A program made the translations under genes and the position numbers. Below the pieces are notes generated by a model, which had not been told where the DNA came from, did no database searches, and was given only the letters and a program-made list of their open reading frames with translations. From positions 1 through 64,000 of the forward strand of contig CAJNOP010000354.1 of NCBI GenBank assembly GCA_905250075.1: a stretch of 64,000 nt of DNA, read 5' to 3'. Below, in pieces: positions 23,598 through 36,700 of this stretch (the stretch's first letter is position 1; the number at the start of each line of letters is the position of its first letter). Source of the DNA: Rotaria sp. Silwood1 (Eukaryota; Rotifera; Eurotatoria; Philodinida; Philodinidae).

Positions 23598-24083
23598 TAT
23601 GCTTCTTTTTTTAATTTCGTTATTATTATGTTTATTATATTTCTTTCTAATATTTTAATATAAATGGAAAGATTTTCAAAAAAGTAAACTTTTCGGAATG
23701 TGAAAATGATAACAATTAGATATGCATTATGATTTTTGACTTATAGTCGAAGGCCTCAGAAAAATGATAGAGGAATTGAAAGCAAGAATCTTATCGTTGA
23801 ATTTTTCTGATCGTACAGCATTTAACTGGATAGAAAGTTTCTTTAATTTTCTTTCTTATAAAAAAAAAATAAAAGCAAAACAAAAGATAAATTGAAATTA
23901 TACTTTAATAAAAGTAAACTTAATAAATAAATTCCTAATCTTATTTTGAAACATATAAATTGCTTTTTTTTTCCTTTGAATAAATACTATTCATTAAATA
24001 TTGTCTATTTTTGATTATAAATGAAAATTTACATAGCTAACATAGCTGGTTTAAAAAATATATCTAAAAGTATTGAAGTACGT
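23598..24083. other. Spacer downstream of CorA
   Basis: AT-rich, no gene recognised. Confidence 0.5.
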
Positions 24084-24645
24084 ACTAATGTCCATTTTAG
24101 AGTTAAATGGCCGTGGGCATTTTTGATAGGATTGAGATAGAGATCTGCGGTTTTAACTGTTGGTAAGAGCAGATGAAGACGCATCGAATTATATATAGAA
24201 AACTTTTTCTAGCTACTTTCCTATAGGTTTTACATAAAACTTCAAGAAAAACAGCATGCTTCTCATGGTCACGATATTAATTTATTGATTTTCAGGAGTG
24301 CTCTAGAATCGTCAAAGAAAAAGCTATAAAACTATATCATGACTCTGTTTCTAACTACTACCAGTATGATATCCAAACCATCGGAACACAATTTACCATC
24401 TCATTTTTTTCCACCAAATAATCGAAAAATGTAAATTTTTGTAGTATTTTGATAGAAAAGCCACTATTTAAAAAGCAATTCTATGAAAACGTTTGACTAA
24501 ACCTTTAGGAATGGTGTTAGAAAAATGTTTCTATATATAATTCGATGCATATTCATCTGCTCTTTCTAACAGTGAAAACCACAGATCTCTATCTCATTCC
24601 TATCAAAAATGCCCATGACCATTTAACTCTGAAATGGACATTAGT
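24084..24645. repeat. 562-bp long inverted repeat (foldback element)
   Basis: The left arm starts ACTAATGTCCATTTTAGAG and the reverse complement of the right arm starts ACTAATGTCCATTTCAGAG. Similarity continues for about 120 bp at high identity (for example GGGCATTTTTGATAGGA and GAGATAGAGATCTG in both) and fades over another about 40 bp, leaving about 230 bp of unique centre. No target duplication is evident at the ends. It could be a non-autonomous DNA element or the source of a long hairpin RNA. Confidence 0.85.
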
Positions 24646-25509
24646 CTTGTTATTAAATATTTGAAAGTTTTGGCTATTTTCATGGAAATAATTTACTGTT
24701 TATTAACATTAGTTGATTAAAAACTATTATTTGTAAACTTTTCTATAAGAATATAAAAATAATAGAAATTGCTCAATGATTTTGAGAATAAAGAGAAGAT
24801 CAGACCTATGTAACACATTTGATAGACAACTATTTAAGTATTAAACTACCTTCAGTTAACAACTTATAAGAAAATCACTTAAATTGATATCTACTTTTTG
24901 AATCAACAAGGTTGTTTTAGTGAGCCTGTCAACTTCAGTTATAATCATTTGGCTAAATTTTGATGGAAATTTTTGTCCATATATAGTTCGTATGACACAT
25001 AGAAAATGTTCTATTGTGACAAAATTCGAATTGACTTAAAAATATAATATTTTCAACAAAGACAAATAAAAAAACATTCTTTTCCGTTAAAATATTCTTT
25101 ACTTTTTCAATGTATATATATATATATAAAAGCCTAGGAATGAAAACCGATAGAAATCCGACATTTTTTTACTAAAAGAATTTGTTTCAAGAACATAAAT
25201 ATATATTAATGTAATGGAAAAAAGCATTGATGTATGACGCTTCGCACCAACAATGTGTTTCATTTCAGTGCCATCGACTAATAAACAAATGTATACTTAA
25301 CAAAATAAATCCGATTTTTAGAAGTAGAAAGATACTAAATAAATGGTAAATGTTTAGGAAAGAAATTCTACTATATACTTTCTTATATAAAGTAAAAGTT
25401 AGAAAAGTGTACACTATGATTCGTAAAAATACCTGTTAGATATCAATTAGTTTTGCGAATTGTTTTTTTTTGATTTACAAAGAAAAAAAAAAGTATATGA
25501 ATTATAATG
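24646..25509. other. Intergenic, nothing recognised
   Basis: AT-rich spacer with a short TA microsatellite near 25112-25127. No gene. Confidence 0.5.
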
Positions 25510-26727
25510 TCAAAAATTAACATCAAAACGAGAAAATTTTGTATTTCCTTTTCCTGAAAGAATTTCTTTTTTTTCTGTTTCAGGATATTCAGTCATTTGA
25601 TTTGTTGGTTGTACTGGTCGATTGTTGTTATTTGTATTTGTATTTGTACGAACAGGTTGTTGTTCTGCAAAACGATTATTACGTTTTTGAATTTTAATTT
25701 CTTCTGATGATGGATAATGATATTGACCATAAGTTTGTGCAAATGGATTATCAGGACTCATATTTAATGATGTTTTATCTAAAGGTGCAGAAGAATTTGG
25801 TTTTTGAGTTGTTATACGTGTTGAAACCGGTGGTGGTGGTGGTGAAGGTGGACTTGGTGGTCGAATAGATGATGATTGTTGTTGATTATAAGAATTTTGT
25901 AATGGTCTTTGTACTTCAATAGGTCGATATGAAAGTGGTGCTGGATTATTATTTCTATTCCAATCAACATTCGATGAAGTACTATTATTTGAATAATTTT
26001 GATATGATGGTGGTCGATAATTACTAAATGGATTATCATTAGACATTTCATTTGTTGGTACTAATGGTCCACTTGATTTTGGCATTTCAGTAATACGTTT
26101 TTGTGGATCAATTTGTGATGGATAATAATAACGTCCATATGTTGAATAAAATGGATTTTCATCAGATAAATTTAATGATTTATTTTCTGTTGAACGTGCA
26201 GCTGGATTTTGAGTTGTAATTCTTTTTGATGGATCAATTTGTGATGGATAATGATATCCACCATAAATCGTATGAAATGGATTTTCATCAGAAAGATTTA
26301 ATGTATTATTTAATCCACCACCACTTTTTGGTGGAGATGTTATAGATGTTATTGTACGTGGTGTATTATTTTGTTCATATGTACGAGATGGATTATAAAA
26401 TGGATTTTCATTTGACATAGTATTAGTTTTTTCAATTGAACCACCACTTGCAGCTGGACGAATAGTATTATTTTGATTATAATTATTTGGTGATGGATAA
26501 CGATTTGTATTTGGTGGAATATATGATGTTGATTGTTGTCCATAATTAGATCGATCATTAATATAGGTTACAGTTGTTGGTTGTTGATTATTTGTATAAT
26601 AAGGATAAGGTTGAACTGGTGGACGTACTGAATCATATGATGGATTATAATTATTTCTTGAATTTGATTGAGGATCATGAATATAATGTCGAGTTGTATA
26701 AATAGGTGGTTGTTGATTTGAATACAT
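25510..26727 (-). CDS. Low-complexity Asn/Pro/Tyr-rich protein with five NPF motifs
   Basis: A 405-residue single open frame rich in N, P, Q, S and Y. Five NPF tripeptides lie at residues 108-110, 149-151, 191-193, 232-234 and 327-329, each preceded by M/L-S and an acidic or Asn pair (NENPF, DENPF, DENPF, NDNPF, PDNPF). Three carry a longer repeat, NPF-x3-YGxYxYPS, two of them followed by QIDPxKRIT. A Pro-rich stretch (PSPPSPPPPPVS) lies near 291-302. NPF in an acidic context is the ligand of EH domains (Eps15, intersectin and EHD proteins), so an endocytic adaptor or cargo-like role is plausible; the rest is probably disordered. No TM segment or signal peptide. A minus-strand acceptor (ATTGTAG ending at 26791) 63 bases upstream of the ATG suggests a cis intron or spliced-leader site. 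The family is not recognised. Confidence 0.8.
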   Translation of the reverse strand: MYSNQQPPIYTTRHYIHDPQSNSRNNYNPSYDSVRPPVQPYPYYTNNQQPTTVTYINDRSNYGQQSTSYIPPNTNRYPSPNNYNQNNTIRPAASGGSIEKTNTMSNENPFYNPSRTYEQNNTPRTITSITSPPKSGGGLNNTLNLSDENPFHTIYGGYHYPSQIDPSKRITTQNPAARSTENKSLNLSDENPFYSTYGRYYYPSQIDPQKRITEMPKSSGPLVPTNEMSNDNPFSNYRPPSYQNYSNNSTSSNVDWNRNNNPAPLSYRPIEVQRPLQNSYNQQQSSSIRPPSPPSPPPPPVSTRITTQKPNSSAPLDKTSLNMSPDNPFAQTYGQYHYPSSEEIKIQKRNNRFAEQQPVRTNTNTNNNNRPVQPTNQMTEYPETEKKEILSGKGNTKFSRFDVNF

Positions 26728-28383
26728 GTTTTGGATGTTGATTTTCTTTCTTTTTTTTGATTTAACTTGTGCAATTCGAGATTGACTTAACTACAATAAT
26801 GAAAGAAAGAAAAATTTTTATTACCATAAACAATAAAAACAAAATATAAATAGCGCATATATATATATATATTCTCTCATTACGTTACTGGTTGCTATGA
26901 CTATTCTCCTTTACAAATATAACTCTCACGCCATTTTCTTTTTCTATTCTTTTGTCAATTAAACATCTGCGAAATATTTTTCTCCGTCTTTTTATTTTAT
27001 AAATAATATATAAAAAAAAAAAAATGAATATTTTTATAACCAAAGTATTTTAAATACACTTAAAATAAATATTGATCTTTGTGAAACACGCTAGCAGTCA
27101 TTGAAAATATCAAATAATTCAAGATTTAAATAGGATGATGTTTTTAAAAGCGTAAGAAAATTTATAAAGATCTTATATGACACTATTTTTTATATTTTTA
27201 GAAGTAGTGAAATTTAATATTCTGAAAGTAAAAAGTCATAGGAAATTTTTAAAATGATGACTTCATAATTTTCTAAGAGCATTTCTATTCAAAATAATAT
27301 TTTTAGGATTTTTCTTATTTTAACTTTCAGAACAAATACTCATCAAAAAGATGAAATATTTCATTTAAATTTCGAAAGTCTAGATTTTTTTTTGTACTTG
27401 TCTATTGAGAAAACTAAGATTTCTCATGAGCGAGGAAAATCTTATATTTGGAATTTTTCATCCAGAAAAAAAAATCAATCAAGATTAACGTACAAAACTA
27501 ATGCTGAAATGCTTTTGTTTTTAGACATACTCATGTAAATTTGTTATAGTTTTCATCGAGATCCTTATTGAAAGTTTGAAACAATTCAGATGAAATCGAT
27601 GTAAACACTCTAATATCCTTTCGAAAGAATTATCTAATAAAATTCATTGTGAAAATTTCCATGATAAAAATACTATATATTTATTTATAAAGAAAATAGA
27701 TTTAGTAAAAATTGTTATAGATGTTTACAAAAGAAAATCTTGTTTCTCGATAGTTCATCTTAATTTTCTATTTCAATAAAATATAAATTACAGTTATTCA
27801 TTTTTAACTAATTTTATTTAGAATTAGGTTCAATAATATTAAACATTCTGGTTAAGATCCGTCTCTATGTAAATGCTTTCTAGGTGTAATATCTTCGAAA
27901 TCATAAGCTAAGCGCAAGAACTTTTGTTTTCCAGAGTACTCAGAGCTCATTTAAATCTACATAATGTACATTGTCTCGACTCAAAAGTGATTTATCAATT
28001 TTATGACTTCCCTCGTGAGATCAACAAAAAAAAAAAAACAAGTAGTCTTTGTCTCTCGTCTTCTCAAGATCTATATATGGGCCATTTGAGACAAAATAGG
28101 ACGTACCTACTTTTTAATCATGTTGCTCACATATGATTTTATCCATATAAATCTATTATACTTATCTTAGATTTTATTCTTCATTATAACAAATAATTTG
28201 TTTGATTTCTTTTTTTTTTTAATTTTTTTTCAATCGATTGATTATTTTATTAGAATAATTTAATATATTTTACATAATGCACTATGTGCTTATAAATATA
28301 TGTTTATATTTATGTTCGAGAAAAATGAATGATAGTTGAAATAATAATAAAAAAAAATGAAATGTTCAAAATTAATATTTATT
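26728..28383. other. Intergenic, nothing recognised
   Basis: Spacer between the NPF protein and the 3' end of the GPCR gene. It contains an AT dinucleotide run near 26857-26872 and many homopolymers. No gene. Confidence 0.5.
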
Positions 28384-29706
28384 TTATTTTCGTAAAGAAT
28401 ATTGTTTTGGTTGTTTTAAACGTAGAAATTCTTCATCATATGTTGAATAATTTTTACATGAATTATGTATTTTTGATTGTAAATAATATGATGAATTTAT
28501 TGATGATGTTGTACTATTAAATAATGTACGTTGTGTTGTTATACTATTATTTTGATGTTGAAATTTATCTTGTATATATGAACATATTTTATAATGAAAT
28601 GTTGTTTTAAGTGTATCTAAAAATTTTTGATTAAATGCACAATAGAAAAAAAAATTTATTGAATAATTTAATAATAACATTATATTTGTTATTAATTTTT
28701 GTATACGAAAACCAGAATAAATATAATTTGGATATTTATTAATTGTTATTTGTCGTATAAAATTTGGATATGATATTATTGTAAATGTATTACATATAAG
28801 AAAAACAACAACAATAGCAACAAGTGTTTTAGTTAAACGATGTTCATCACGTAAACGTTTTTGTTTTATTGGATTTATTATATATGTTGATGATGATGTT
28901 GTTAAATGTATATGTTGTCGTGCAACAAGTTCATCTAATGTATAACGATTTGAATTTTGAACACGTTTTATTAATTTTAAATTTAAAAAAAGTAATATTA
29001 TAACTGGTAATATTTGATTTAATATAAACATTGTTATATAATATGCATTTCTATATGGTAAAAAATATTCTCGTGTATAACCAATAATACAAAAACATTG
29101 ACCAATATGTGTTAAATTTGTTAATGAATATTTTATTAAAAATGGTTGTGTTGAACATTGTGATGAATTAAATATATCAATTGATCCAATTGATTTTTTA
29201 ATATTTTCAATTAAAAATCTTGGAAAACTAAGTAATGCACATATAAATAATATTATTGTTATTATAATACGTGCATAACGTGGTTTACAAAAACTTCGTG
29301 TACGTAATGGATATGTTGTAAATAAATAACGTTCAATTGTTAATGCTAATGTTATCATTATGCTTACTTGACCAAAATAATTTGCTAATGGCATATAAAA
29401 TTGTGTTTCAAAACGTACTAATGTAAAAAAAATATTTTCATGACGTATATAATCACCACGAACAATTGAAAATGGTGATATTGATATTAATGTAAACATA
29501 TCTGCTACAGCTAAACCAGTTAAATATGTATAAGGAGATTCTTTAAGACGACGTTGAAGTAGAACACATAAATTAAGTATATTACATACAATACCAAATA
29601 TACATATTGTCAATATAACATAACGATAACCAGCTACTTCAATATCATGTAATGTATCAGAATTAATTGATCCATTTTGATTTGATAAACATGGATATCG
29701 ACTCAT
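28384..29706 (-). CDS. Class A (rhodopsin-like) GPCR, probably a neuropeptide receptor
   Basis: An intronless 440-residue frame with seven hydrophobic helices at about 28-50, 59-80, 101-124, 145-165, 222-245, 292-314 and 334-356. Landmarks: Asn42 in TM1, LAVAD with Asp69 in TM2, E-R-Y at 125-127 at the end of TM3, and N-F-x-x-Y at 351-355 in TM7 in place of N-P-x-x-Y. TM6 has CNTFTIISYP, so the usual CWxP Trp is missing. Two N-glycosylation sequons occur in the N-terminus or second loop region (NGS at 11, NSS near 180). The general pattern resembles FMRFamide-type peptide receptors of invertebrates; the ligand is not determinable. The C-terminal tail is Ser/Thr-rich. The gene has an 8.6-kb gene-free region on its upstream side. 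Confidence 0.85.
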   Translation of the reverse strand: MSRYPCLSNQNGSINSDTLHDIEVAGYRYVILTICIFGIVCNILNLCVLLQRRLKESPYTYLTGLAVADMFTLISISPFSIVRGDYIRHENIFFTLVRFETQFYMPLANYFGQVSIMITLALTIERYLFTTYPLRTRSFCKPRYARIIITIILFICALLSFPRFLIENIKKSIGSIDIFNSSQCSTQPFLIKYSLTNLTHIGQCFCIIGYTREYFLPYRNAYYITMFILNQILPVIILLFLNLKLIKRVQNSNRYTLDELVARQHIHLTTSSSTYIINPIKQKRLRDEHRLTKTLVAIVVVFLICNTFTIISYPNFIRQITINKYPNYIYSGFRIQKLITNIMLLLNYSINFFFYCAFNQKFLDTLKTTFHYKICSYIQDKFQHQNNSITTQRTLFNSTTSSINSSYYLQSKIHNSCKNYSTYDEEFLRLKQPKQYSLRK

Positions 29707-32700
29707 GATGAAATTTTCTTTTGAATAATTTTTACATATCTAAATAATAGATATAAAAATTATATTTTGATATTTAAATTATTTATTAGATTTTTATTTA
29801 TTTTTATAGAATAAATTAAGGATGTATTTATCTCTATAGGTAAAATCAATTAGATATTTCTATTATTTAATCTATAGGAGATTATTTCTTTTTATTTTCA
29901 TTATGAAGAAAAATAACAAAACTTATTGATAATTCGGTTTTTCATTCTTTTGCTTACCGTTCAAATAAATAGAGAATAGAAATCTAGAAAGATTTTTGTA
30001 AACTAAGTAAAGAAGAAAAAAAAGAAAAATGAAAGTTTCTAATGATAATTTACGTCTTCTTTTATTTGTCATTTTTTTTTCTTTTTGTTTTTAATGATAA
30101 TAAACAGAAAATTTCTTTCCGATCTCAACATTTATAAATGATGGATGGAATAAAAATATGTTTGGATTTGACTGACATTTCTATTAAAATCAAGACAAGA
30201 CTAATATAGATGATACATGTTTTGTATAGAATTATTGAATCGAATACTAAAAGAAAAACTTCTATTTTTTTTGCTAAAAAAAAAACCTAAAACTAATTAC
30301 CTTAAATTATTTTAAATAAAATTTTCAAGTAAATTAAGTTTTTGTTTTTAAATAAAAGTTTTCTATTATTTGTCTTGATTTATATTTATAATAGAAAGAT
30401 AATATAATGTCTAATGATTATACATATACTATGGATAAATATATATATATATAGAAATGATTTCTTTACCATTCTAACGAATACATTATATGTTTTCTAT
30501 ACTTCGTCTTATTCTTTATGACTATTACTTTTGTCTTTTTGATACAAAACAAAAAAAAAATAATAATAATAAAGAGACATTCTACAAAAGGAAATAGAGA
30601 AGTGAATATTCTTCCTTAGAGGGGAAAGTTGTCATCTCTCAATTGATATTTCTTCTTTTTTTTTTTAAATTCCCAAATGGCATATGATTTCGTTTGAATT
30701 TATTTCCTGACTTTTTATCTATCTTTATTATCGAATTCATTGATCTAAAGATGTTTTTAATCGATAAGCTAATTTTTCAAAAAGAAAACAAAAAAGAAAG
30801 GAACTTAACCGTATATATATATACATTCAATTCAAGAACTCTATTGACTCCACAATTATGTTAATCTAACATCAAAATGTGATAGACGTGTGTCAATATT
30901 AGATAACAAAATAGGCGCATTGGTCGATTTATCACTGCTATGAGTCGCATATATTAATTACTTTTTTTTCCAAAGAAAAAAAATATATATATATATATAT
31001 GTATATTGAGTTAGATACTATCAATAATTTCTTTTTTCATATCATATACTATATCAATATAAATTCTATCGTTCATGATTCATTTACTTTCATATCATTA
31101 ATTGTACATTTCTAGTAACAAATATAATTGTTAATTTAGAGAATTTTCAAAACATTGTTTTTTTTGTTTTAATTACATGAACATGAATAATAAAATTTAA
31201 AGACAAAAAGAATATTTTCTATGTTAATGTATAAATTTCGTGTGTTGTCTGAAATTTACAAAAGAAAGAAAGTTAATCATAATTATATGAATCAAAGATA
31301 TATACTATATTCTTGTATAATCGAGTACTATTTTATCGTTTCTCGTATGTTGATCATTTATCATCTGATCTGTCAAAAGAGAAAATAATGATTTTCCTAT
31401 GTCATATGATATATTGAGATAAGAAAATATCACATAATATGATATCTATTATTCACATTATTAATTTATTTCGTTTATCATAACTATCGTTTATAATTTT
31501 CATAATAATAAAAAATAGTTTACTATTATGAAAGATATTCTTTAGAAAAGTTTTTTTTTTTTTCATCTATCGGAAAAATTTCAATAGATTGATTTCATGT
31601 TTTTAAATATCGAAGATTTAATTATAACTTTTTTTTTTTTTTTTGTATAGAAAAACAAAAGAAATGTAATAAGAGAGGATTTAAATAGTATCTTATGTCA
31701 TATTAGGTAACATGCTAAGTGAAAACATAATATTGACTTAGTAATTTTCTTTTTTTTTTATTATTGATAAACGGAAGTGTTGAACTATAAGAAAAAACAA
31801 AAATAATCTATTATTTTCTTTTTCTATTGAAATCATTATAAATTCATTATAGATCTATGCAAAAATTAAATAAAACATAATAATATATTAATCTGAATCT
31901 GTATCAAATGATGACTGTACAAAGTATGATAGCATCGTATAACAATAGACAAAACTAAACGAATAAACATTTATATCATAACAAAATTAATAGATAATTA
32001 CTTTTTGATTATTTTCTTTGTTAGCTGTTCGTATAATGATAATATCATAAACACAATTTATACTTGTTAACATATCATATTGCTAAACTATACATCAGTC
32101 GATATTTAAAGTCGTATATTAAACCTACATAACATTAATTTAATATCATTATATGTTTATATAACAAGGTTGAAGTATTTTATATATTCAATTAGTCAAT
32201 AATTATACTTTTTCTTTGCATATATCTCAAAACAACTCAATAAATTAGAATAATCTGGTTTTTGTCATATTATTGCCGATAGTCTGATGTATCCTATCAA
32301 GAAATTTCACGGCTCAATCTATTGAATTTTGATTGATGATATAATCAAAGTATGATGTTTTTCATTCGTTCAAAATTATTGAACTATTTATATTTGTAAA
32401 CTATAGTATATCCACTGTTATAAATTGAAATTTTCTATGTCAATAGATAATTCGATCGAACGAATAGCATTTGACATAATGAGTAACTTTCGTTTAAGTA
32501 TAAATTAAAAAATAAGACCTTTTTTTTTTGTTTTTATTCATACCGGAAATTTTCAACAATACAAATGACAAAAAAAAAAAAAAAGTAATTCTTATCATAT
32601 AATATTTAGTCAATTTTATAATTCAATATGTCATTAGAAAGAATACTACAAATGACATCAAATATTCTATTTGAATAGATATGTGTCATATTGAAAAGTT

Positions 32701-33548
32701 GTTTTAATCGTGCGTACATTAGTAGAGACAATCTCCTTTTTTTTCCGTAGAAAATTCTTCAGACCAATTAAATCACTGAAATTATATATCTTTTGTTATT
32801 TAATAAATAGTATAAAGAAAAACCTTATCATAGTTCCGGCACTACTCAAGATTTTAGATTTCACTAATTACAAAATCATTTTTTTTTGCGCACTACATTT
32901 GTCTAGAAGACGGATGCAGTTCAGAACAAATACCCTATATTAATTTTCATTTAATATATCATTATTTAGTGACATATATATATGTCCGGTCTATTATTGA
33001 AAATTTAGTAAGCTTTCTACTTATGCTCTTTATTAAGTAATAAAGGTATTTAACTTTGATTTGAAGAGTTTTTTACAGAAAAAAAAAGTTTTCTAACAGT
33101 TCAAAGACTTAAAATTAATTTCTTTTTTTTTTTAAATATCTTTTTCGATGTGACATAATATTTTATGCAATTAACTGTGTTTACGATTAACACTGACTTA
33201 TGAAGTCGAATATAAAATTTATTCTATTGAATATTTACTTTTTGCTAAAATAAGTAGTTAAATAACTTTTGAATAATGCTCTGATATAATAGTAGTTACC
33301 TTTCTTTATGATCCTAGATCAAGAGTATGCTGTAGGATTCTATTGCATTCGATTGAAAAAATTCTATTCTGTAATTCTATCGACTGTAGACACAATTCAT
33401 CAGTCTCAACAAGTTTTCTGATAGGATGAAATTAAGCTATCTTTAAGATTAAAATTAGTATCTTTTATAATAGTTCATTATCAATATGTTTGAACTAATA
33501 TGAAAAATTAGTCCCTTTAACAATTGAATGGAGTAAACAAGTTTGCTA
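29707..33548. other. Gene-free AT-rich region upstream of the GPCR
   Basis: About 3.8 kb with very many T and A runs and short TA microsatellites (near 30434-30452 and 30984-31000). No reading frame, splice pattern or RNA gene could be supported. It may hold distal regulatory sequence for the GPCR. Confidence 0.5.
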
Positions 33549-33708
33549 CAGGAGCGGATCCAGGGGGTGCAGCCGCACCCCCCCTTGAGCGAAAAATATT
33601 CACTTTCTCCCTGCGTAAATACTTATTTTTAGCCCTCTGCACCCCACATTGAAAATATTTGCTGCACTGTACTGCACCTTCCTAGAAAGTTTGCTGGATC
33701 CGCCCCTG
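33549..33708. mobile_element. hAT-type MITE (160 bp) with 8-bp target duplication
   Basis: Terminal inverted repeats CAGGAGCGGATCCAG and CTGGATCCGCCCCTG (one mismatch), flanked on both sides by the direct repeat GTTTGCTA (33541-33548 and 33709-33716). Both the CAGGxGCGG ends and the 8-bp duplication are typical of hAT elements. The interior is too short to code for a transposase. A perfect duplication suggests a fairly recent insertion. Confidence 0.93.
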
Positions 33709-36700
33709 GTTTGCTATGAAACATAAATAGTGAATAAGAAGTTCTCACTTTGTCTTGAATAACTTTGTTTCTTCTCTGAAAATGTGTTTGTATGCTTTTT
33801 TTTTTTTGAACATTCTGATGGAATCAAAAAAACAAAACTCTGTTGTTTTTGTGACAGAATTATATAGATATTCAATAAATTCTATGGCAAATTTATTGTT
33901 ACGTGCTACATAAGAATTATTGAATCTCACTAGGGAGTATACTATCTGCTCTATTTAGTACGTGTTATTGTTCTATTTTGAAAATGAAAATAAATCAATA
34001 ATGATTGGCTGAAAATTCTCATGATAATCATATTTCATTTTCTTTAGAGTAAAGATACATATTTACCATTATCTTAAAAGTAATTGTCTAATATTTTTCA
34101 GTATATTTATATATTCTTCACATTTAATGCATTTGATTTCTATTAAAAAAACAAACTTCTTTTCATTAAGATATAACGTATGAAATTATGTTGATGTTTG
34201 TTAAAATGCAGGATATCCTTAATCTTGACAATCTTACTCTTAACATATTTACATGTCTAACATCTTTTTTTTTCTTTTATTTCTTAAATGGCTGTTGTTC
34301 AAAAGACAGATTAATAGAACCAACGAGATCTAATGAACTGATTTCAAAATTTTTGACTAGGATACTATGGATTATAAATTGTCAGAAATTCTAGATAATT
34401 CAATAGCCTAATTTTACAGCATCTAGAATAAGTGAATATAATTTTGTTTCAACGAACAATTCTCTATAAAATGAGTTATAATAATTTCAAGGAAGTTCTT
34501 GAAATTAATTTTATTTGAATTTCCGAAAAGAAAAACTATTTTGTTTTTGTCCTTTAATAAAATTATTATATATCTCAATCAAACAAATACAATAGAAAAC
34601 TCATCAAAATATTTTCATTGTATAGATGATAGTTTACTTATTTATCATTCTATATAGTATTATATTTATATATGTTTGAAATATATCGAAAAATTAAATT
34701 TTTTGATTTTCGAAAGTTTCGATCTTTGCAAATTTGATAATAATAATTTTTATTTCTTTATATTCTTATTGAAAATTTTTGTTACTGATACTCATTGTAA
34801 ATATAAATCTATTTAATTGAAGAAAGAATAAATAAATATTTTAGTACTTACAAACAAAAATGATATGATTGTTATAAGATTATGAGTAGTAATAATATTT
34901 TAATGAAAATGAAAGATTTTATCTATGTGAGGTATCACAATGATGGTTTATAACTTTTTTTTTGTTTTGTTTTTTAGTGAGTAATAAATATTATTTTCCT
35001 ATATATTTTCATCCATGAAATAATGTATTGTATAATAGACTAATATGTTTTACTACTTGAGTGAACATGAATAGTACATTTATATATCTCTAACCTTCGA
35101 TATAATGAAATTCTTTTTGTTATATTTTAGACATCTTATAAATAAGTTCATTAAAATTTCTATTTTGTTTTGTATGATTTTAATGAACCAAATAAGAAAT
35201 TGTAAGAGAATGACAAGTTTACGACGCCCTTTTCAAGTGCATTTCTTTTTTTTTTTGACTTAATATTTATGATGAAACTATTAAACTTTGTAAAGATTCC
35301 TATTCTTATCATATTATTAATGTTTCTATTTATATTTCAATATGAACAGTCAGAAATATAATCTAAAAAGTTTCAGATCACAATACTTTTTTTTTCTTTT
35401 GGTTATTGAATTTGTTTTAGTTTCATCTATTGAAAAAGAAATTGGTTCATAAACAAAATCTTATAAATATAGAAAGTATATTTTTGTTTTTTTTTTTTCT
35501 TTGACCAATCTCTATGTATATTGTACTTAGACTCGACTATAAAAATATATAATCATATTACATTCATGCTATGTTGTTTGATTATACGGCTAGAAAATAA
35601 AAGCAGATGCGGCGAGGCTTTTCATCTCGATTGTGTTTCAATAATATCATCATGATTTAATCAATAAATATAATATGAGATGAATAAAAATTTTTGTAAT
35701 ATCTATTCTTTTTTTTTTTTTTTAATGAAAAGCAATGTTAAAATAAAAATTTAAGATCTACTACATACAGATTGTATTTCAATTATATCTCGTTCTAATC
35801 TATGAATGATTTTCCTATAGTATTATTGAAGGATTAAGTTAAATGATAATGAAAACATCTGTATCAAAATAAATAGAATAAAATAATCGTCTTGTGATTA
35901 GCAAGAGTAGCTACATCATATTTTTTATATATTAATCACCTAGGAATTGCGTGAGATACTTTTTCTTATATAGATTAATTAAAACAAGAAAACTATGAAC
36001 CTGAAGTTATTCAATCAAGAGGAAAAAACTGTCTTACTTTAGCTTACTATAATGATATGTCGAAGTTATCAACAACAATTGTTTTTTTTCTTTTTTTTTG
36101 GTTAGTTATTTTGATTATATTGTTACCATATGTCATAGGTACATTGGTTTAGATGCATTCTATATAAATTTATCAGATAAAAAAAAAAATAATGAATATT
36201 ATCGGAAATATTTATATAGAATCAATTAAAATTGATCTAATCATGACATGCATTAATAGTAGACTTAAAATTTGTTAGAAGATAAATATATGTAGTATAT
36301 AATTTTTCACTTTTTCTTCTACATAATGAATAAATTAAATTTGTTCTAATCTTCAGAATGCTACAGATGTAAAGATTATAAAATAAAAAAAGCGATTATT
36401 ATATAGTAATAATCATTTAATATATTATCTATTTATTAAGTATTAGGAGAATTATATATGATTAATTATGTGAAATCTCATTTTGTTGAATTCTAACAAT
36501 TTGTACCGAAATATCAATAATTCAAATTTATTATTCCTTATGTTGTTTTTTTTTTTAAGTATAAAGTATGTAATGTGTTACATCTTATAAATATGTTTAC
36601 TTTGAACAATGAATAAGATTAAAAACTGTATCAAAAAGTAAAATTAATATTCTTTTTTTGCTTCGACAATATACAAACTAAATGTCAAATATAATCGCGA

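Noticed and set aside
25812-26774. His- and Ile-rich minus-strand frames
   Set aside because: Shadows of the NPF-repeat gene in other frames.
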